A DNA stretch of 64,000 nt from CAWGMT01 sp963823675. Lineage in GTDB: Bacteria; Planctomycetota; Planctomycetia; Isosphaerales; Isosphaeraceae. The stretch is from positions 186,001 through 250,000 of the forward strand of contig CAWGMT010000012.1 in assembly GCA_963823675.1 (NCBI GenBank). Direction: 5' to 3'. The translations under genes were made by a program, and so were the position numbers. The notes beneath the pieces are model-generated. The model was not told where the DNA came from. It searched no databases and was given only the letters and a program-made list of their open reading frames with translations. This document shows positions 47,763-57,381 of this stretch, piece after piece (the first letter of the stretch is position 1; every line of letters begins with the position of its first letter).

Positions 47763-50420
47763 CTAGGACGAAACGTCTTCGTCACACTTCTCGAGGAAGA
47801 CACGAACATCGTTAGCCATAGGGCTTTCAATTGCTTCAAAGATCGTCAGCGCCTGTCTGGCGAATTGGACGGCACTGTCTCGCTGGCTGCTTCTGCCAAG
47901 CGCGATGGCGATAGAGAAGCAAGAGTTTCCCTCACCATGCTGGTCCCCGATCTCGCGGGAAATCTCAAGGCTCTGCTCAAAATACGCGATGGCATGCTTT
48001 GTGTCGCCGATGTCACCGGCGACAGCTCCGAGGCATCCTAACGCGTTTCCCTCGCCACGCCGGTCCCCGACATCGCGCGCGATCACAAGTTGGCGCTGGA
48101 AATACTCGATTGCTGTGTTGCTGTCGCCCATTCTGTGGTGCGCTATTCCGAGGTTCCCAAGCGAGCTTGCCTCGGATCGCCGATCACCGGTTTCGCGGGA
48201 AATGGCCAGATCCTGCTCGAAATACGAAACCGCTTGTTTGGGGTATCCTGTGTCGAGATAAACGAGTCCCACGTTACCAAGGGCTCTGCCCTCACCACGG
48301 CGATCCCTTAGTTGCCGGGCCATCGTAAGGTGGCGAGCGTGATACTCCGTAGACTTGCGATATTCGCGAAGTCTACGGTAGGCGATTCCTAGATTTCCGA
48401 GTTCGACGCTTTCCGAGTGCGGGTCCCCGATCTCGCGAGCCATCTCAACGTGTCGCTCCCAATAAAATACGGCCTTTTTATCATCTCCCAATGCGGAATA
48501 TACGTTTCCCAGACTACCTAGCGCGATACCCTCACCACGGCGGTTGCCCGCTTTGCGAGTGATCTCCAGTTGTTGCTTATGACATTCAATCGCCTTTGGA
48601 AACTCGCAGAGCTGACGGTAGGCAACTCCCAGATTACCAAGGGCGACGCCCTCGCCCTCCTGGTCGTCGAGCTCGCGGGCAATCACAAGTTGCTGCTCAT
48701 GCGCCTGGACCGCATTTCTCGCTTCACCCGCTGAAAGGTAGGCTCGTCCTAGATTTCCGTGCGCTCGACTCTCACCGCTCCGGTCACCAAGCTCACGGCA
48801 TGCTTCAATTGCGTTAGTTAGCAGACCGACGAGGTTGCGCGCGGTTATCCGAAGGTTGGCTATGTGTGCGCCAGAATCAGCGTATTCTCGGCTCAGTTCG
48901 GTCGCCAGCCTGTCTTCTGAGCGGTGCAAGTTTGCCCAATCCCAACCCTGCCGAATGTTCTCTTCTTCCAGGTCATAAATAGCCAAACCATGAAGAACGC
49001 CATCTTTGCCTTGCAGGTAAGCGCGCTCTGCGATTCCGAGGACTCGGCAATAATGCAGCGAGAAACGGCGTTCAGCGGTTCTTATTCGCTCTGCCGATTC
49101 TCCCTGCCCAGGATGATAACTGGCACCTTCAAAGGGATCTTGGGCTATGGGCCGCATCAACTCGTGCAGATAGTAACGCTCTGTTTCCTTGTCATAATCG
49201 ACCAAACCGTGATCCAATAACTTGGTCAATTCCTCTCGGGCCGCCTCGAGGTTCAATTGCCATAGGGTGCTGGCCGCAAGTTGGAAGAAGTCTCCCGGGA
49301 GTACGGACAACATTTGCCAGCGCTTCGCCAATTCCACTGAGTCTTCAACCAGCATCGCGGCGCTCAAACGAAGAACCGCCTCCACGTCTCGGTCGGCCGT
49401 CTTGCCCTTGAGCCATTTCAGTCGTTCCTTGCCGAGAGCCTCGGTATAGTGTTTCACAGACCAGTTGTCATGCAAGCGCAGAAAGTCCCCGGCCACCCGC
49501 AAGGCCAGCGGGAGCCAACCGCAAAGATTCGCCACGGCGTCCAACTCCTCGGCGGTCCCTTTTTCTCCGACAATGCTGCGGAGAAACGCCTCTGCCTCTT
49601 TCGGCGAGAACAGATCCAAAGGAACAGATTCCACATCGTCTAGCCCGAGTGCGTTTCGGCTAGTGATTATGAATCTGACTGGAGGTGGCACACTGAGGAG
49701 CGGGCGAACCTGTGCCTCGTCGTATGCGTTATCGAGCAGAATCAATGCCCGCTTGCCGTGGAGCGCGGTTCGGTACAATGACACCAACGAATGTCCGTCA
49801 TCGGGTACCTTTTCTAATTCCGGATGAAAATCGCGAATGATACGGGTCATTACATCCGTTGGCGTCAACGGCTTTGTAGTTCCCTTTAGATCGATGAACA
49901 GTTGCGCATCCGCAAATTGATCCTTGATCTGATGCGCGACACGAACAGCTAGAGTCGTCTTCCCGACACCTCCCATCCCTCGAACCGCCAACCCAGCCTT
50001 GCCGCTCTCGCCCAACAGGCGTTCCGATATTCGCTGAATCTCAACATGTCGTCCTGTGAAGTCGGTACAAAACGCGGGTAACTGGAAACACCGTTTGGAA
50101 GTTGCGCGTGTGTGTACTTTCCTCGCAGTCAGATCGGCCACCGTACGGTCGAGTGTGTAGACAAGTTGCTCGACGGAGCATAGCCGAAGTTCGACAAGGC
50201 GCAGCCTGTCATTCACTTGCAGAAGGATCGCGTGGTCAGTCGCCGAAAGGGTCGGCAGCGACAGGTGGTGTGCGAGGTCCTCTGGGGTAAGCGTCTTGCG
50301 GCCGGACTGGCAGAGGAGCTTGAACAAGTGAAGGAAGAGACGCTCGTACTGCTGGCTCGCCTGCGCGGCGTCTACTGCCTTGCCGAGCGCGAGCAGGCGA
50401 GCCTCAATCTGCGGCTGCAT
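47763..50420 (-). CDS. NB-ARC (STAND) ATPase with TPR array, NLR-like; probable C-terminal part of a split defence protein
   Basis: The 885-residue protein has an NB-ARC domain at about 120-320: Walker A GMGGVGKTTLAVR (148-160), Walker B RALILLDNA, sensor-like RFIITSRN and GWLPLALRVAG. A winged-helix-like arm and then at least eight 40-residue TPRs (about 555-870; RRGEGxALGNLGxAYxxLGDxxKAIEYxEQxLxIARE) complete it. The STAND switch plus TPR sensor is the NLR/Avs layout used in antiphage defence and signalling. The frame is open upstream of the ATG through VEWATGGFSGER, LNDFFRTADETAIDDLI and back to about 50535. That continues the nuclease encoded at 50485-51027 after a one-base frame change. 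So the real start is probably 51027. Confidence 0.82.
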   Translation of the reverse strand: MQPQIEARLLALGKAVDAAQASQQYERLFLHLFKLLCQSGRKTLTPEDLAHHLSLPTLSATDHAILLQVNDRLRLVELRLCSVEQLVYTLDRTVADLTARKVHTRATSKRCFQLPAFCTDFTGRHVEIQRISERLLGESGKAGLAVRGMGGVGKTTLAVRVAHQIKDQFADAQLFIDLKGTTKPLTPTDVMTRIIRDFHPELEKVPDDGHSLVSLYRTALHGKRALILLDNAYDEAQVRPLLSVPPPVRFIITSRNALGLDDVESVPLDLFSPKEAEAFLRSIVGEKGTAEELDAVANLCGWLPLALRVAGDFLRLHDNWSVKHYTEALGKERLKWLKGKTADRDVEAVLRLSAAMLVEDSVELAKRWQMLSVLPGDFFQLAASTLWQLNLEAAREELTKLLDHGLVDYDKETERYYLHELMRPIAQDPFEGASYHPGQGESAERIRTAERRFSLHYCRVLGIAERAYLQGKDGVLHGLAIYDLEEENIRQGWDWANLHRSEDRLATELSREYADSGAHIANLRITARNLVGLLTNAIEACRELGDRSGESRAHGNLGRAYLSAGEARNAVQAHEQQLVIARELDDQEGEGVALGNLGVAYRQLCEFPKAIECHKQQLEITRKAGNRRGEGIALGSLGNVYSALGDDKKAVFYWERHVEMAREIGDPHSESVELGNLGIAYRRLREYRKSTEYHARHLTMARQLRDRRGEGRALGNVGLVYLDTGYPKQAVSYFEQDLAISRETGDRRSEASSLGNLGIAHHRMGDSNTAIEYFQRQLVIARDVGDRRGEGNALGCLGAVAGDIGDTKHAIAYFEQSLEISREIGDQHGEGNSCFSIAIALGRSSQRDSAVQFARQALTIFEAIESPMANDVRVFLEKCDEDVSS

Positions 50421-50484
50421 ACGCTCGCCCGAGAACCCGCCAGTTGCCCATTCGACGTGGAGTATTAAGTCGTCGATCGCTGTC

Positions 50485-51027
50485 TCATCGGCCGTACGAA
50501 AAAAGTCGTTTAGCTGTGCGCCAAGCTTTTCTGTTGAAGTTCTTTGGCTTCCGGATCGCTAAGACGAAGGTTTTAATGAGCCGATAGCCGTCGGCGCGGG
50601 GAATACCGCAATCCTCTCCTTTGCGCAACTTCTCCCAGAGTTCCAGCAGGCCAATGCCGGCCGGCGTACCTGCCGGGAGTCCTTGCTCGCGGCCGATGCG
50701 AGCGTTGGTCGAAAAGCGGATGACAAGCTTGTGCCCGACATTCTCGTTGCGATGCCGGATAGCGTTCGCCATGGCCTCCAGTACGACCACGGAGCGCATC
50801 GTCAGGTTGCTCTTAAGGTGCTTGACCTGCTCGAGGAGCCGATCGATGGGGAAAGGGTCCGTCTTGAGCGCATCGGCGACCAAGTCGATGTCCTCGCCAG
50901 ATTCGAGTTCGAGGGCCTGGCCGGTGCGCAGGTCGAGCCAGCGAAGGATCGTTAGATCTGCCTGGTACACGAAGCCGCGGATCGTCGCGTAGGCATCGCG
51001 ATCCCGTCTGCGGGCAAAAGGGGTCAC
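50485..51027 (-). CDS. Cap4-like dsDNA endonuclease domain, probably the N-terminus of the NB-ARC-TPR protein
   Basis: The 180-residue product reads RDAYATIRGFVYQADLTILR, then ELESGEDIDLVADAL and LLEQVKHLKSNLTMRS. GFxYQ, E-x-GEDID and QVK form the PD-(D/E)xK pattern of the Cap4/DUF4297-type DNA endonucleases (Tyr21-Gln22, Glu45-Asp46-Ile47-Asp48, Gln67-Val68-Lys69). The end (NRKAWRTAKRLFSYGR) is aberrant: about 50535 is where the frame should switch to STEKLGAQLNDFFRTADE and run on into the NB-ARC protein. Such nucleases are known effector modules of CBASS and Avs systems. The start is GTG at 51027. Confidence 0.7.
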   Translation of the reverse strand: MTPFARRRDRDAYATIRGFVYQADLTILRWLDLRTGQALELESGEDIDLVADALKTDPFPIDRLLEQVKHLKSNLTMRSVVVLEAMANAIRHRNENVGHKLVIRFSTNARIGREQGLPAGTPAGIGLLELWEKLRKGEDCGIPRADGYRLIKTFVLAIRKPKNFNRKAWRTAKRLFSYGR

Positions 51028-51986
51028 AGATCCGTCTCTAGGAGGTTTTGCGCGTATTCTGATTCAAAAACAACGCTACGCAGAGCCACTATGCTGAAGG
51101 CCGGTTGGGATACCCGCAAACGACCAATTGTCCTGTGCGGACAGCGTTAACCGGAGAGGCTATGAGCTCACCATTGGCGCCGCTCGGCGGAGTCAATCCC
51201 TGCCTTTGCCAAAGTCCGACACAGTGTTGGTAGCGAGCCCAGTAAATGGCGTCGCGGTGCGCTTGCGTCGTGAGGAGGTTTGCGTCCGTCGGTCACATCC
51301 ACCGACGCATCGAATTGCGCAGTGGGCGGAATCGCCTCGCCACTCCGAGGCCGCGGACCTCAAATTACCGCGAGTTAAGAATCGCAACAAGTGCAGATCC
51401 AGCAATGGATAGCTGCAACACGCGTGCTGAGACGCCAGACGAGAAGAGCTTAACGAAATGGGGAGAACCGTTCACCGATCCGGCGTCTCCATCGCCTCAG
51501 CGGCCGAGGTGACCCGGCTATCGCCAGCCGCAGAGGTGTTCGACTCTTGCGCCGTTACGGTGAGGAGATGGCCGACGCAGCCTTCGCCATCGCCACGATG
51601 CCAGCACGCACGGCCTCGGGAAGTTTGTCCCATCTCTCGATGACGATGGCCAGATCTGAAACGGTCTCGACAAGTGTCGGTGGGCAAGCGGTGGGCAAAG
51701 GATTATCTATGCGACCGGAACCCGAATTCCTACTTGGGTTTACGACGTGACCCGCATTGGACTTAAAATCCTCTCTGTGGACCGGTCGGTAAAAGCGATC
51801 CATCCGAGATAGGAGCTCTCGTTTGGCGTGAGACTGAGGCGCGTAGTCAGCTAGATGAAATGAGGTCGCTCGCGTCGGTTTCTTCAATTTCCTCCGACCG
51901 TGACAAACGGCAGAATGCCCGCCTTCGCGGTCGTTAGCAGACGACCCCAGGCATCGATGACTGAGCCGAACTCGATCTCTGGTTGC

Positions 51987-52238
51987 TCATGACGCATGCC
52001 CCTCCCCTTGGCCCAATAGCATCGCAGCGAGGCGTCGCCGTTGCTCGGCGGTCAGAGTTGCGACGAATTCGGCAAGGGGGGCCTCGCTCGAGTCATTCGT
52101 CAATTCGGCGTTTTCAGTGCAACGGGGAGTGCAACGAGCCACCTGGCTCGACGTAACCTCTTTGTTTACACTGGTTGCAATGGACGACGACCTGGTTTGC
52201 AACCAGGAGGTTGGCGCTTCGATCCCGCTCGGCTCCAT
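51987..52238 (-). CDS. Small hypothetical frame next to a tRNA-Ala fragment (possible integrative-element remnant)
   Basis: The convincing part is the C-terminal PLAEFVATLTAEQRRRLAAM; the N-terminal third reads through the tRNA fragment in antisense and is likely not coding. Its stop overlaps a further small ATG frame of 37 residues. I keep it only as a weak candidate. Confidence 0.25.
   Translation of the reverse strand: MEPSGIEAPTSWLQTRSSSIATSVNKEVTSSQVARCTPRCTENAELTNDSSEAPLAEFVATLTAEQRRRLAAMLLGQGEGHAS
52191..52237 (+). other. tRNA-Ala(TGC) 3'-half fragment, probable attachment-site scar
   Basis: CCTGG TTTGCAA CCAGG forms a perfect anticodon arm with anticodon TGC, followed by a degenerate T-arm (CTTCGATCCCGC) and acceptor-like TCGGCTCCA. 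The 5' half of a tRNA is absent. The 20-bp core recurs at 54303-54322. Fragments of this kind mark the distal end of elements integrated at tRNA 3' ends. Confidence 0.6.
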
Positions 52239-52760
52239 TTAACATCAAGCGGACGTTCGAGTTCCGTCATCTGTTCATGCTCCAGGTTGCTGCTCGGTGT
52301 TGAACATACAATCAAGCGAAGTGCAGAGTTGCCCCAGGAATCTGGGGTTTTTTCGTTTGCGCGAGCGCCTGGGCGGTTACCAGGCGCTCTCCCGATTTCC
52401 AGATCGTTGCATCGCGCAGTCCCCACGAGTCCCGTCCGTCGCGACACGTCAAGGGTTTCGGATCCACCAGTTGGCAGCGTGGAGCTGAACGGTCGCGTTC
52501 GGCGTTGGTTCGACTGTCGGCGTATAATGGCCATCGCAAGGCCAGTGAGCCCGAATCTTCCATCGCGGTCGCGTGGCTCATGATCGTTAACGCTGACTCC
52601 GGCAAACGGCGTCGAATCCGCCGGGCGTCGTCCGGCACCGGTCTTGGCGAGCACACGCGAATGGGGACCTTGCTCGAAGTGAGTCTTCCTCGTTGGGCTT
52701 CGGCAAGCGGGATAAGGCGAAGATCAGCCGATGAAACATGGATTAAGGACCGGAGTCGAG

Positions 52761-54095
52761 ATGAGTGACCGACCCAGCAGCGATCGATTCAACTGGCTCG
52801 CCCCGGTGGTGGCGCTTCTTGCCGTGGCGGTCGGTGGATGGGTGGTCTGGTCTGCTTTCAACAGCGTCCGCGCGGCTGTCCTGTTCGTTGTCGTCGGGCA
52901 GGGCGTGGCCGGCCTCCTCTTGTTCCTCGGCGACGCGATCCGGTCTCACCGACGGGCACGATCCCTGCGGGCCGAGCTCCCCAACGTTGCGCGCGGGCTC
53001 GGGCTCTCCCATGAGGAGGGCGAGATCGAGATGATTCTGTGGGAGGGACCCAAGAAGCCGCTCTGGCAGACATGGGGCGGCTGCCAGAACCTTCTGAGCG
53101 GGAGGAGCGATGGCGTTCCCGCGCAGATGTTCGACCTCACTACCACCTCGGGGGGCGTAGGGGAGGATCTCCCAGTGGACCGTCGTTGGACGGCGGTCCT
53201 TTTTCAGCAGACCCGCCTTCCTGTGTTCGCCTGTATCCCCAGAGAATGGTCAACGGTCGGCGACCGGAGGCTCATGTCGTCGGTCAGCCTCGACCCGGAA
53301 GTAGGAGACCAGATGACCCGCCAGGCCGTGGCCAGCTTCGAGAGAGCCTACGAGTTGGGCGTGCCGAAGACGGCGGTGCGGTCTGACGAGGATGAGGTCC
53401 GGCGGCTCTTCCGCGCACCGAGGCTGGAGGCGCTCGCGCGATGCCCAGGGTGGTACGTCCAGTCGGCCGACGGATGTCTGCTCCTTGCGCGTAGCGGAAC
53501 CGCCCCGGCCGCGGACCGCCCGGCACTCTGGCATGAAGCCATCGAGATTCGCCGGGCGCTCTTGGCGCCAGTGTCCTCCGCCGTGATGCCCATTCCCGTC
53601 GCGTCGGGGATGGAACGGGACCGCCAGAGCGTCCGCCAAAGCGGCCGATCATGGGGGCGCCTGACCGGCGCGGTGGTCGGCTTTTACGGGAGCTTCATTG
53701 CGTTCATGGCCTTCATGTTCAGCCGTGGGCCGGCGGCCGGCCGGTTCATCTTCGCCGGCATTCCGGTCGTACTGGCGGGCCTGGCACTTGGCGCCTTCGC
53801 AGGCTCCCGGTTGGGCGGTCGGCAGGCCGACGGTTCCTATCGACCCGCCCAAGACGGTGCCCCCGCCCCCGCGATCGGAATCCATGACACTTTCGGCAGG
53901 GTCGGCGCCGGCGCGTTTGCGGGTTTCGCACTCGGGGGGTTGATCGGGATGGGCCTCGCCACGGTCCTCACCGATGTGATCCCGTTCCATTGGGCGATGG
54001 CGATCGTGTTCTTTTCGCCCTCGGTCCTTTGCCTGCTGCTCGGCGGCTTCGCCGGCTACCGCGTCGCGCGCCGTCGAGCTGACCGGCGGAAGTGA
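52761..54095 (+). CDS. Hypothetical multi-pass membrane protein
   Basis: The 444-residue product has two N-terminal membrane helices (LAPVVALLAVAVGGWVVWSAF, AAVLFVVVGQGVAGLLLFLG), a soluble region of about 230 residues and four C-terminal helices (about 300-440, Gly-rich: FIFAGIPVVLAGLALGAFAG, VGAGAFAGFALGGLIGMGLA, MAIVFFSPSVLCLLLGGFAG). No family is recognised. The ATG at 52761 (MSDRPSSDRFNW) has GGAG about eight bases upstream; an earlier in-frame ATG at 52731 lacks one. It lies between two copies of a tRNA-Ala core, so it may be cargo of a small integrated element. Confidence 0.6.
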   Translation: MSDRPSSDRFNWLAPVVALLAVAVGGWVVWSAFNSVRAAVLFVVVGQGVAGLLLFLGDAIRSHRRARSLRAELPNVARGLGLSHEEGEIEMILWEGPKKPLWQTWGGCQNLLSGRSDGVPAQMFDLTTTSGGVGEDLPVDRRWTAVLFQQTRLPVFACIPREWSTVGDRRLMSSVSLDPEVGDQMTRQAVASFERAYELGVPKTAVRSDEDEVRRLFRAPRLEALARCPGWYVQSADGCLLLARSGTAPAADRPALWHEAIEIRRALLAPVSSAVMPIPVASGMERDRQSVRQSGRSWGRLTGAVVGFYGSFIAFMAFMFSRGPAAGRFIFAGIPVVLAGLALGAFAGSRLGGRQADGSYRPAQDGAPAPAIGIHDTFGRVGAGAFAGFALGGLIGMGLATVLTDVIPFHWAMAIVFFSPSVLCLLLGGFAGYRVARRRADRRK

Positions 54096-54302
54096 TCATG
54101 ACGCCAGCTCACCAGCCGACTCGATCGATGATCTAACAGACTCTCGAACCTCCGAATCTTCATGAGTTTCAGTGCCGCGGCACCAGAATCCTGGCAAACC
54201 ATCGAGTAACACTGGACACCTTTAGACACGTTGGAAATCGACCGCGCCGAGAAGAATATATCTAACTCATTATTATCAAAGGCATTGCGTCCGATCTGAG
54301 CG

Positions 54303-54322
54303 CCTGGTTTGCAACCAGGAGG
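54303..54322 (+). repeat. Second copy of the 20-bp tRNA-Ala(TGC) anticodon-arm core
   Basis: CCTGGTTTGCAACCAGGAGG is identical to 52191-52210 and is preceded by GAGCG as in a real tRNA-Ala. Similarity ends right after the core. Confidence 0.6.
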
Positions 54323-54783
54323 GTTTTGGGTGAGGGGATCTCGGTTTCGGTGAGGAAAAAGCGGCACGCGGCGATCTCATCGTTCGCTAATGCGGGCAAT
54401 AATCGCGACTTCTAGCCCCATTTTGGCTCAGCAGCCGGCTCGGTCCCACACTACCGAATCTGGTACTACAAGTCTCGGCGCCGAAAACCGGGAAACGAGT
54501 TAACTGATCCACGATCGCCGACGCAATGGTGATGGTGACGCCATGCCATGTTCGCCGGCGGGCGCCGCCCGGTCCGCAAATCAACCGGTGTGCCGGATGT
54601 GATTCTAGACAATCAACTCCCATTCTCCTTGACCAGGGAGGCAGCTTCAATGATTGGTCTGTCGTTTGCGCGCCTCGTCACATCCACCGAACCGTCGAAC
54701 GCCGGCTCAAGGTCGCACTGGCGCAGTCTGAGATTTAGCTCCGTCGAGGAAGCCCTTGCATCGCCGATCCTCAACGCCTATAC

Positions 54784-54932
54784 GCTAGCCGCTATAGTAA
54801 AGTAACCCGTCGGAGTGCTTTTTTTGAGATGAAGTCGTTAAGCAACCGGCGCTGTAAAGAAAGCCCTCGTTTGATTTATGACCGCCGAAGCACGCAAGGA
54901 AATCGATTCGCCATCGATGACGGGGCCGCGAG
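54784..54932. repeat. Dispersed repeat of about 150 bp, copy 1
   Basis: GCTAGCC, AACCCGTC, TTTTTTGAGATGAAGTCG, AAGC-ACCGGCGC, GTTTGATT and GACCGCCGAA occur in the same order and spacing at 61595-61736. It is diverged (many substitutions and a few indels) and non-coding. Confidence 0.65.
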
Positions 54933-55089
54933 TAAAGAAAACGGCCGTTTCTATTACTGAGCCAAGGCGACCACTTTGCCGGTGGCGGGCTGTGCGGGAC
55001 CCGGCCGACGCGGACACGACATTCCGGACACACCAACCCGGGCGGCACGCGTGATCAACAGGTTCTTGCAACGGACGCTCAGGGCGGCG

Positions 55090-56622
55090 CTACAAGGTCC
55101 TGAGATACTCGATCAGCGCCCGGCGGTTGGCGTCCGATCCGATCCGCGACCAGAAATCGTGGCCCTCGTTGCCGCAACCCTCCCGGCTCGCGTTGAACCA
55201 GTTCGGGTCGGCTCCGAACCTCTCTAGCCGCTCGGTTTCGCTCCAACGCCCGACCCGGTCGTCGGGGTACAGCCGCTGGCCGACCCGCTCGCGGTCGAAC
55301 CGCCGCGACGAGGTCACGCTGAAGAGACGCGGGCGCTCGGAGACCGGGCCGAGCAGGTGGTGGAGCGTCGGGACGCTGCCGTTGTGCAGGTACGGGTAAT
55401 TGGCCCAGACCCCGGTCAAAGGCGTCGCGGCATACCCGGCACTCGCCTCCAGCCGGCCCTCCGTCGCCAGCGGGCTGCGCTGGAACGCGTCGATGAAGCC
55501 GTCGGTGACCACCTCCGTGCGGGCCCGGTCCGTACCCACGTCCACGTGCAGGCCGGTCCACCGGACATTCCCGGTCTCGTCGTGGACGCCATGGCATTTC
55601 GCGCAGCCGACTTCTTCCGCGTAGAAGAGCGCCTTCCCCTTCGCGGCCAGAGCGTGGTCGATCGCGTAGGGGTACGGCGGCGGCCGGAGGTGCCGGATGA
55701 CCGTCTCGAAGTCGCGCTTGATGGCGGGGAGCACCGACGCCACCAGCCTGTCGAATGACTGGTCGAGCTCGAGTTCCATCGAAGACGCCATGAGCGGGAG
55801 CGACGCGTGGAAGCTGCCGTCGCAGTACCAGCGCTGAAACGGCGCCTTCGCGGCCGTGTGCCAGAGTGGAGGGGTCTTCACGTCGCCCCGGCGCACCTGG
55901 TCGTTGCCCGGCATCTCGCCGCCGTGAGCACGCATATACATTTCGACGTGCGAAGCTGGGAACGCCGTGGAGCGGCCCCGGGTGAGCGGATCGATCTGGT
56001 CGTGATGATGGCGGACCATCAGCTCGTGCGTGTGCACCGCCATCCGGTCGTCAGGCCCGCCGCGTGGGAGGCGGTATCGTCCGGCGGAGCTGGTGACCAT
56101 CTTGACCGTGTCTGCCAGGATCCGTTCGTCCAGCAGCTTGGTGCCGGCCCCGAAGTAGGCGACCCCGTCGATCTCGGCCATGTGGCACGCCAGGCAGTTG
56201 ATCGACCAGCCCGGGGGCTGGTCGGGGGCGGGGTTGGGCGCCATCCCATAGGCCGCCACCAACTGGTTCTCCGGCCAGGGGACCAGTCCGACACGGTCGC
56301 TCGCGATGGCGTGGCCGTCCCCCAGAACGGCCCGGCTCAGCCAGTTGCCCTCGAGCGACGCCTGCGGCACCCAGGCGGAACTCCTGTAGCCCTCGTACAC
56401 AAAGTCGAAGAGGGCCTGCCTGCGTTGCGTCGCCGGGCGAGGGTCCTTGGGATCCCACGCGAGGACGACGTTGTGCATGTCCGCGTCGAATGACGCGCGG
56501 AGCGACGCGCGGGAGACTGTTCGCGGAGAAATCGGCCGCAGCAGTGGAACGACGACGATCCCGCACGATAGGAGCACGAGGGCCGGAACAAGCAGCGGGC
56601 CGAGACGTTGGTGCCTGATCAT
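55090..56622 (-). CDS. Di-haem cytochrome c family protein (peroxidase/RoxA-like)
   Basis: The 510-residue protein has an N-terminal membrane anchor or signal (LLVPALVLLSCGIVVVPLL) and two haem-binding motifs, INCLACHMAE (about residue 142) and VGCAKCHGVHD (about 325). The C-terminal ANYPYLHNGSVPTLHHLL is the typical distal motif of di-haem peroxidase and rubber-oxygenase-like proteins. It probably acts in the periplasm; substrate unknown. The ATG at 56622 has AAGGA seven bases upstream, whereas the open frame up to 56778 is unlikely coding. A small membrane protein gene lies just upstream. Confidence 0.8.
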   Translation of the reverse strand: MIRHQRLGPLLVPALVLLSCGIVVVPLLRPISPRTVSRASLRASFDADMHNVVLAWDPKDPRPATQRRQALFDFVYEGYRSSAWVPQASLEGNWLSRAVLGDGHAIASDRVGLVPWPENQLVAAYGMAPNPAPDQPPGWSINCLACHMAEIDGVAYFGAGTKLLDERILADTVKMVTSSAGRYRLPRGGPDDRMAVHTHELMVRHHHDQIDPLTRGRSTAFPASHVEMYMRAHGGEMPGNDQVRRGDVKTPPLWHTAAKAPFQRWYCDGSFHASLPLMASSMELELDQSFDRLVASVLPAIKRDFETVIRHLRPPPYPYAIDHALAAKGKALFYAEEVGCAKCHGVHDETGNVRWTGLHVDVGTDRARTEVVTDGFIDAFQRSPLATEGRLEASAGYAATPLTGVWANYPYLHNGSVPTLHHLLGPVSERPRLFSVTSSRRFDRERVGQRLYPDDRVGRWSETERLERFGADPNWFNASREGCGNEGHDFWSRIGSDANRRALIEYLRTL

Positions 56623-56659
56623 GGTCGTTCCTTTTCGCCGCTTGGGAGGGCACTCCGGG

Positions 56660-57163
56660 TCATGCCTCAGGATCGAAGGGCCCGTCCGCGGGCCGAAAAT
56701 CGGCATCGGAGATCGGCTCTGCAAGTCTCTGCCGCGCCCGATTGGCCGCAAGTCCACCGCAAATCCCTGGGAGTGCACCCACCAGAGTCATCACGGCCCA
56801 GTAAAACTCGATATTCACCTCCGCCGCGCGCGGTTGATAGGTGGCCAGGCAGAGGAAAAACAGGGTTACCACAGACGTCGTGAACGAGAGCACCGCTCCG
56901 AACAAGCCCCCGATGAGTGGGCCGACCCAGGGGTGGCGCAGAGAGCTCCTATACGCCGCGGCCCTGCCCGTGATCGAGCCGACGAGTAGACCGAACAGAC
57001 AGGACGTGGTCAGAATCGTGAACCAGGTCTCGGCCCGGTTCTCCTGGAACAGCCAGAACGCAGAAACGACCATGGGGCGAGTCACGGCGCCCACGAGGGC
57101 GCCCGTCCGACTGCCCGAACTGTTTGGCGATCTCACCTTCGACACGCGATGGCTCCTCTCCAT
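56660..57163 (-). CDS. Hypothetical membrane protein
   Basis: The 167-residue product has four hydrophobic segments (WFTILTTSCLFGLLVGSITG, VGPLIGGLFGAVLSFTTSVVTLFFLCLAT, FYWAVMTLVGALPGICGGLAA and a weaker first one). No family is recognised. It is on the same strand as, and 37 bp upstream of, the cytochrome gene. The start codon is not firmly set. Confidence 0.5.
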   Translation of the reverse strand: MERSHRVSKVRSPNSSGSRTGALVGAVTRPMVVSAFWLFQENRAETWFTILTTSCLFGLLVGSITGRAAAYRSSLRHPWVGPLIGGLFGAVLSFTTSVVTLFFLCLATYQPRAAEVNIEFYWAVMTLVGALPGICGGLAANRARQRLAEPISDADFRPADGPFDPEA

Positions 57164-57381
57164 AACTCCAAGACTGCCTACCTGGCGGAGCGGACTCGAA
57201 CAATCGCCTCCCTAGTTTACAGAAACGTTGCCTTCGAAGCACACTATATCCTCATCATCGATGTTGGAGAGTCTTGCGTGAGCGATGTGACATCGGGCAC
57301 CTGGTATCGTGTCGTGAGCTCCCTGGAAGGCTAAGGCGGGCCGGGCCGTCATCGACTCGTCAGACGAAAGGTGAACACTCC

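Larger units (their letters stand above)
51028..52760. other. Gene-poor region with tRNA-derived scars and small integrase-associated frames
   Basis: No large gene is supported. On the minus strand, short frames ending LAIVIERWDKLPEAVRAGIV (51555-51887) and VIDAWGRLLTTAKAGILPF (about 51885-51998) resemble each other and the small genes found after tyrosine recombinases in planctomycetes. LAEFVATLTAEQRRRLAAML (ending 51987) overlaps the second by a few bases. GGACTTAAAATCC near 51756 looks like a tRNA-Leu(TAA) anticodon-arm remnant. The integrase itself is missing. Confidence 0.4.
54096..55089. other. Gene-free stretch with a tRNA core and a dispersed repeat
   Basis: No gene is supported over 1 kb. 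It contains the second tRNA-Ala core (54303-54322) and the repeat at 54784-54932 that recurs at 61595. Confidence 0.4.

Noticed and set aside
52191..52237. Intact tRNA-Ala gene
   Set aside because: Only the anticodon arm and a degenerate 3' half are present; no D-arm or 5' acceptor strand is found upstream.
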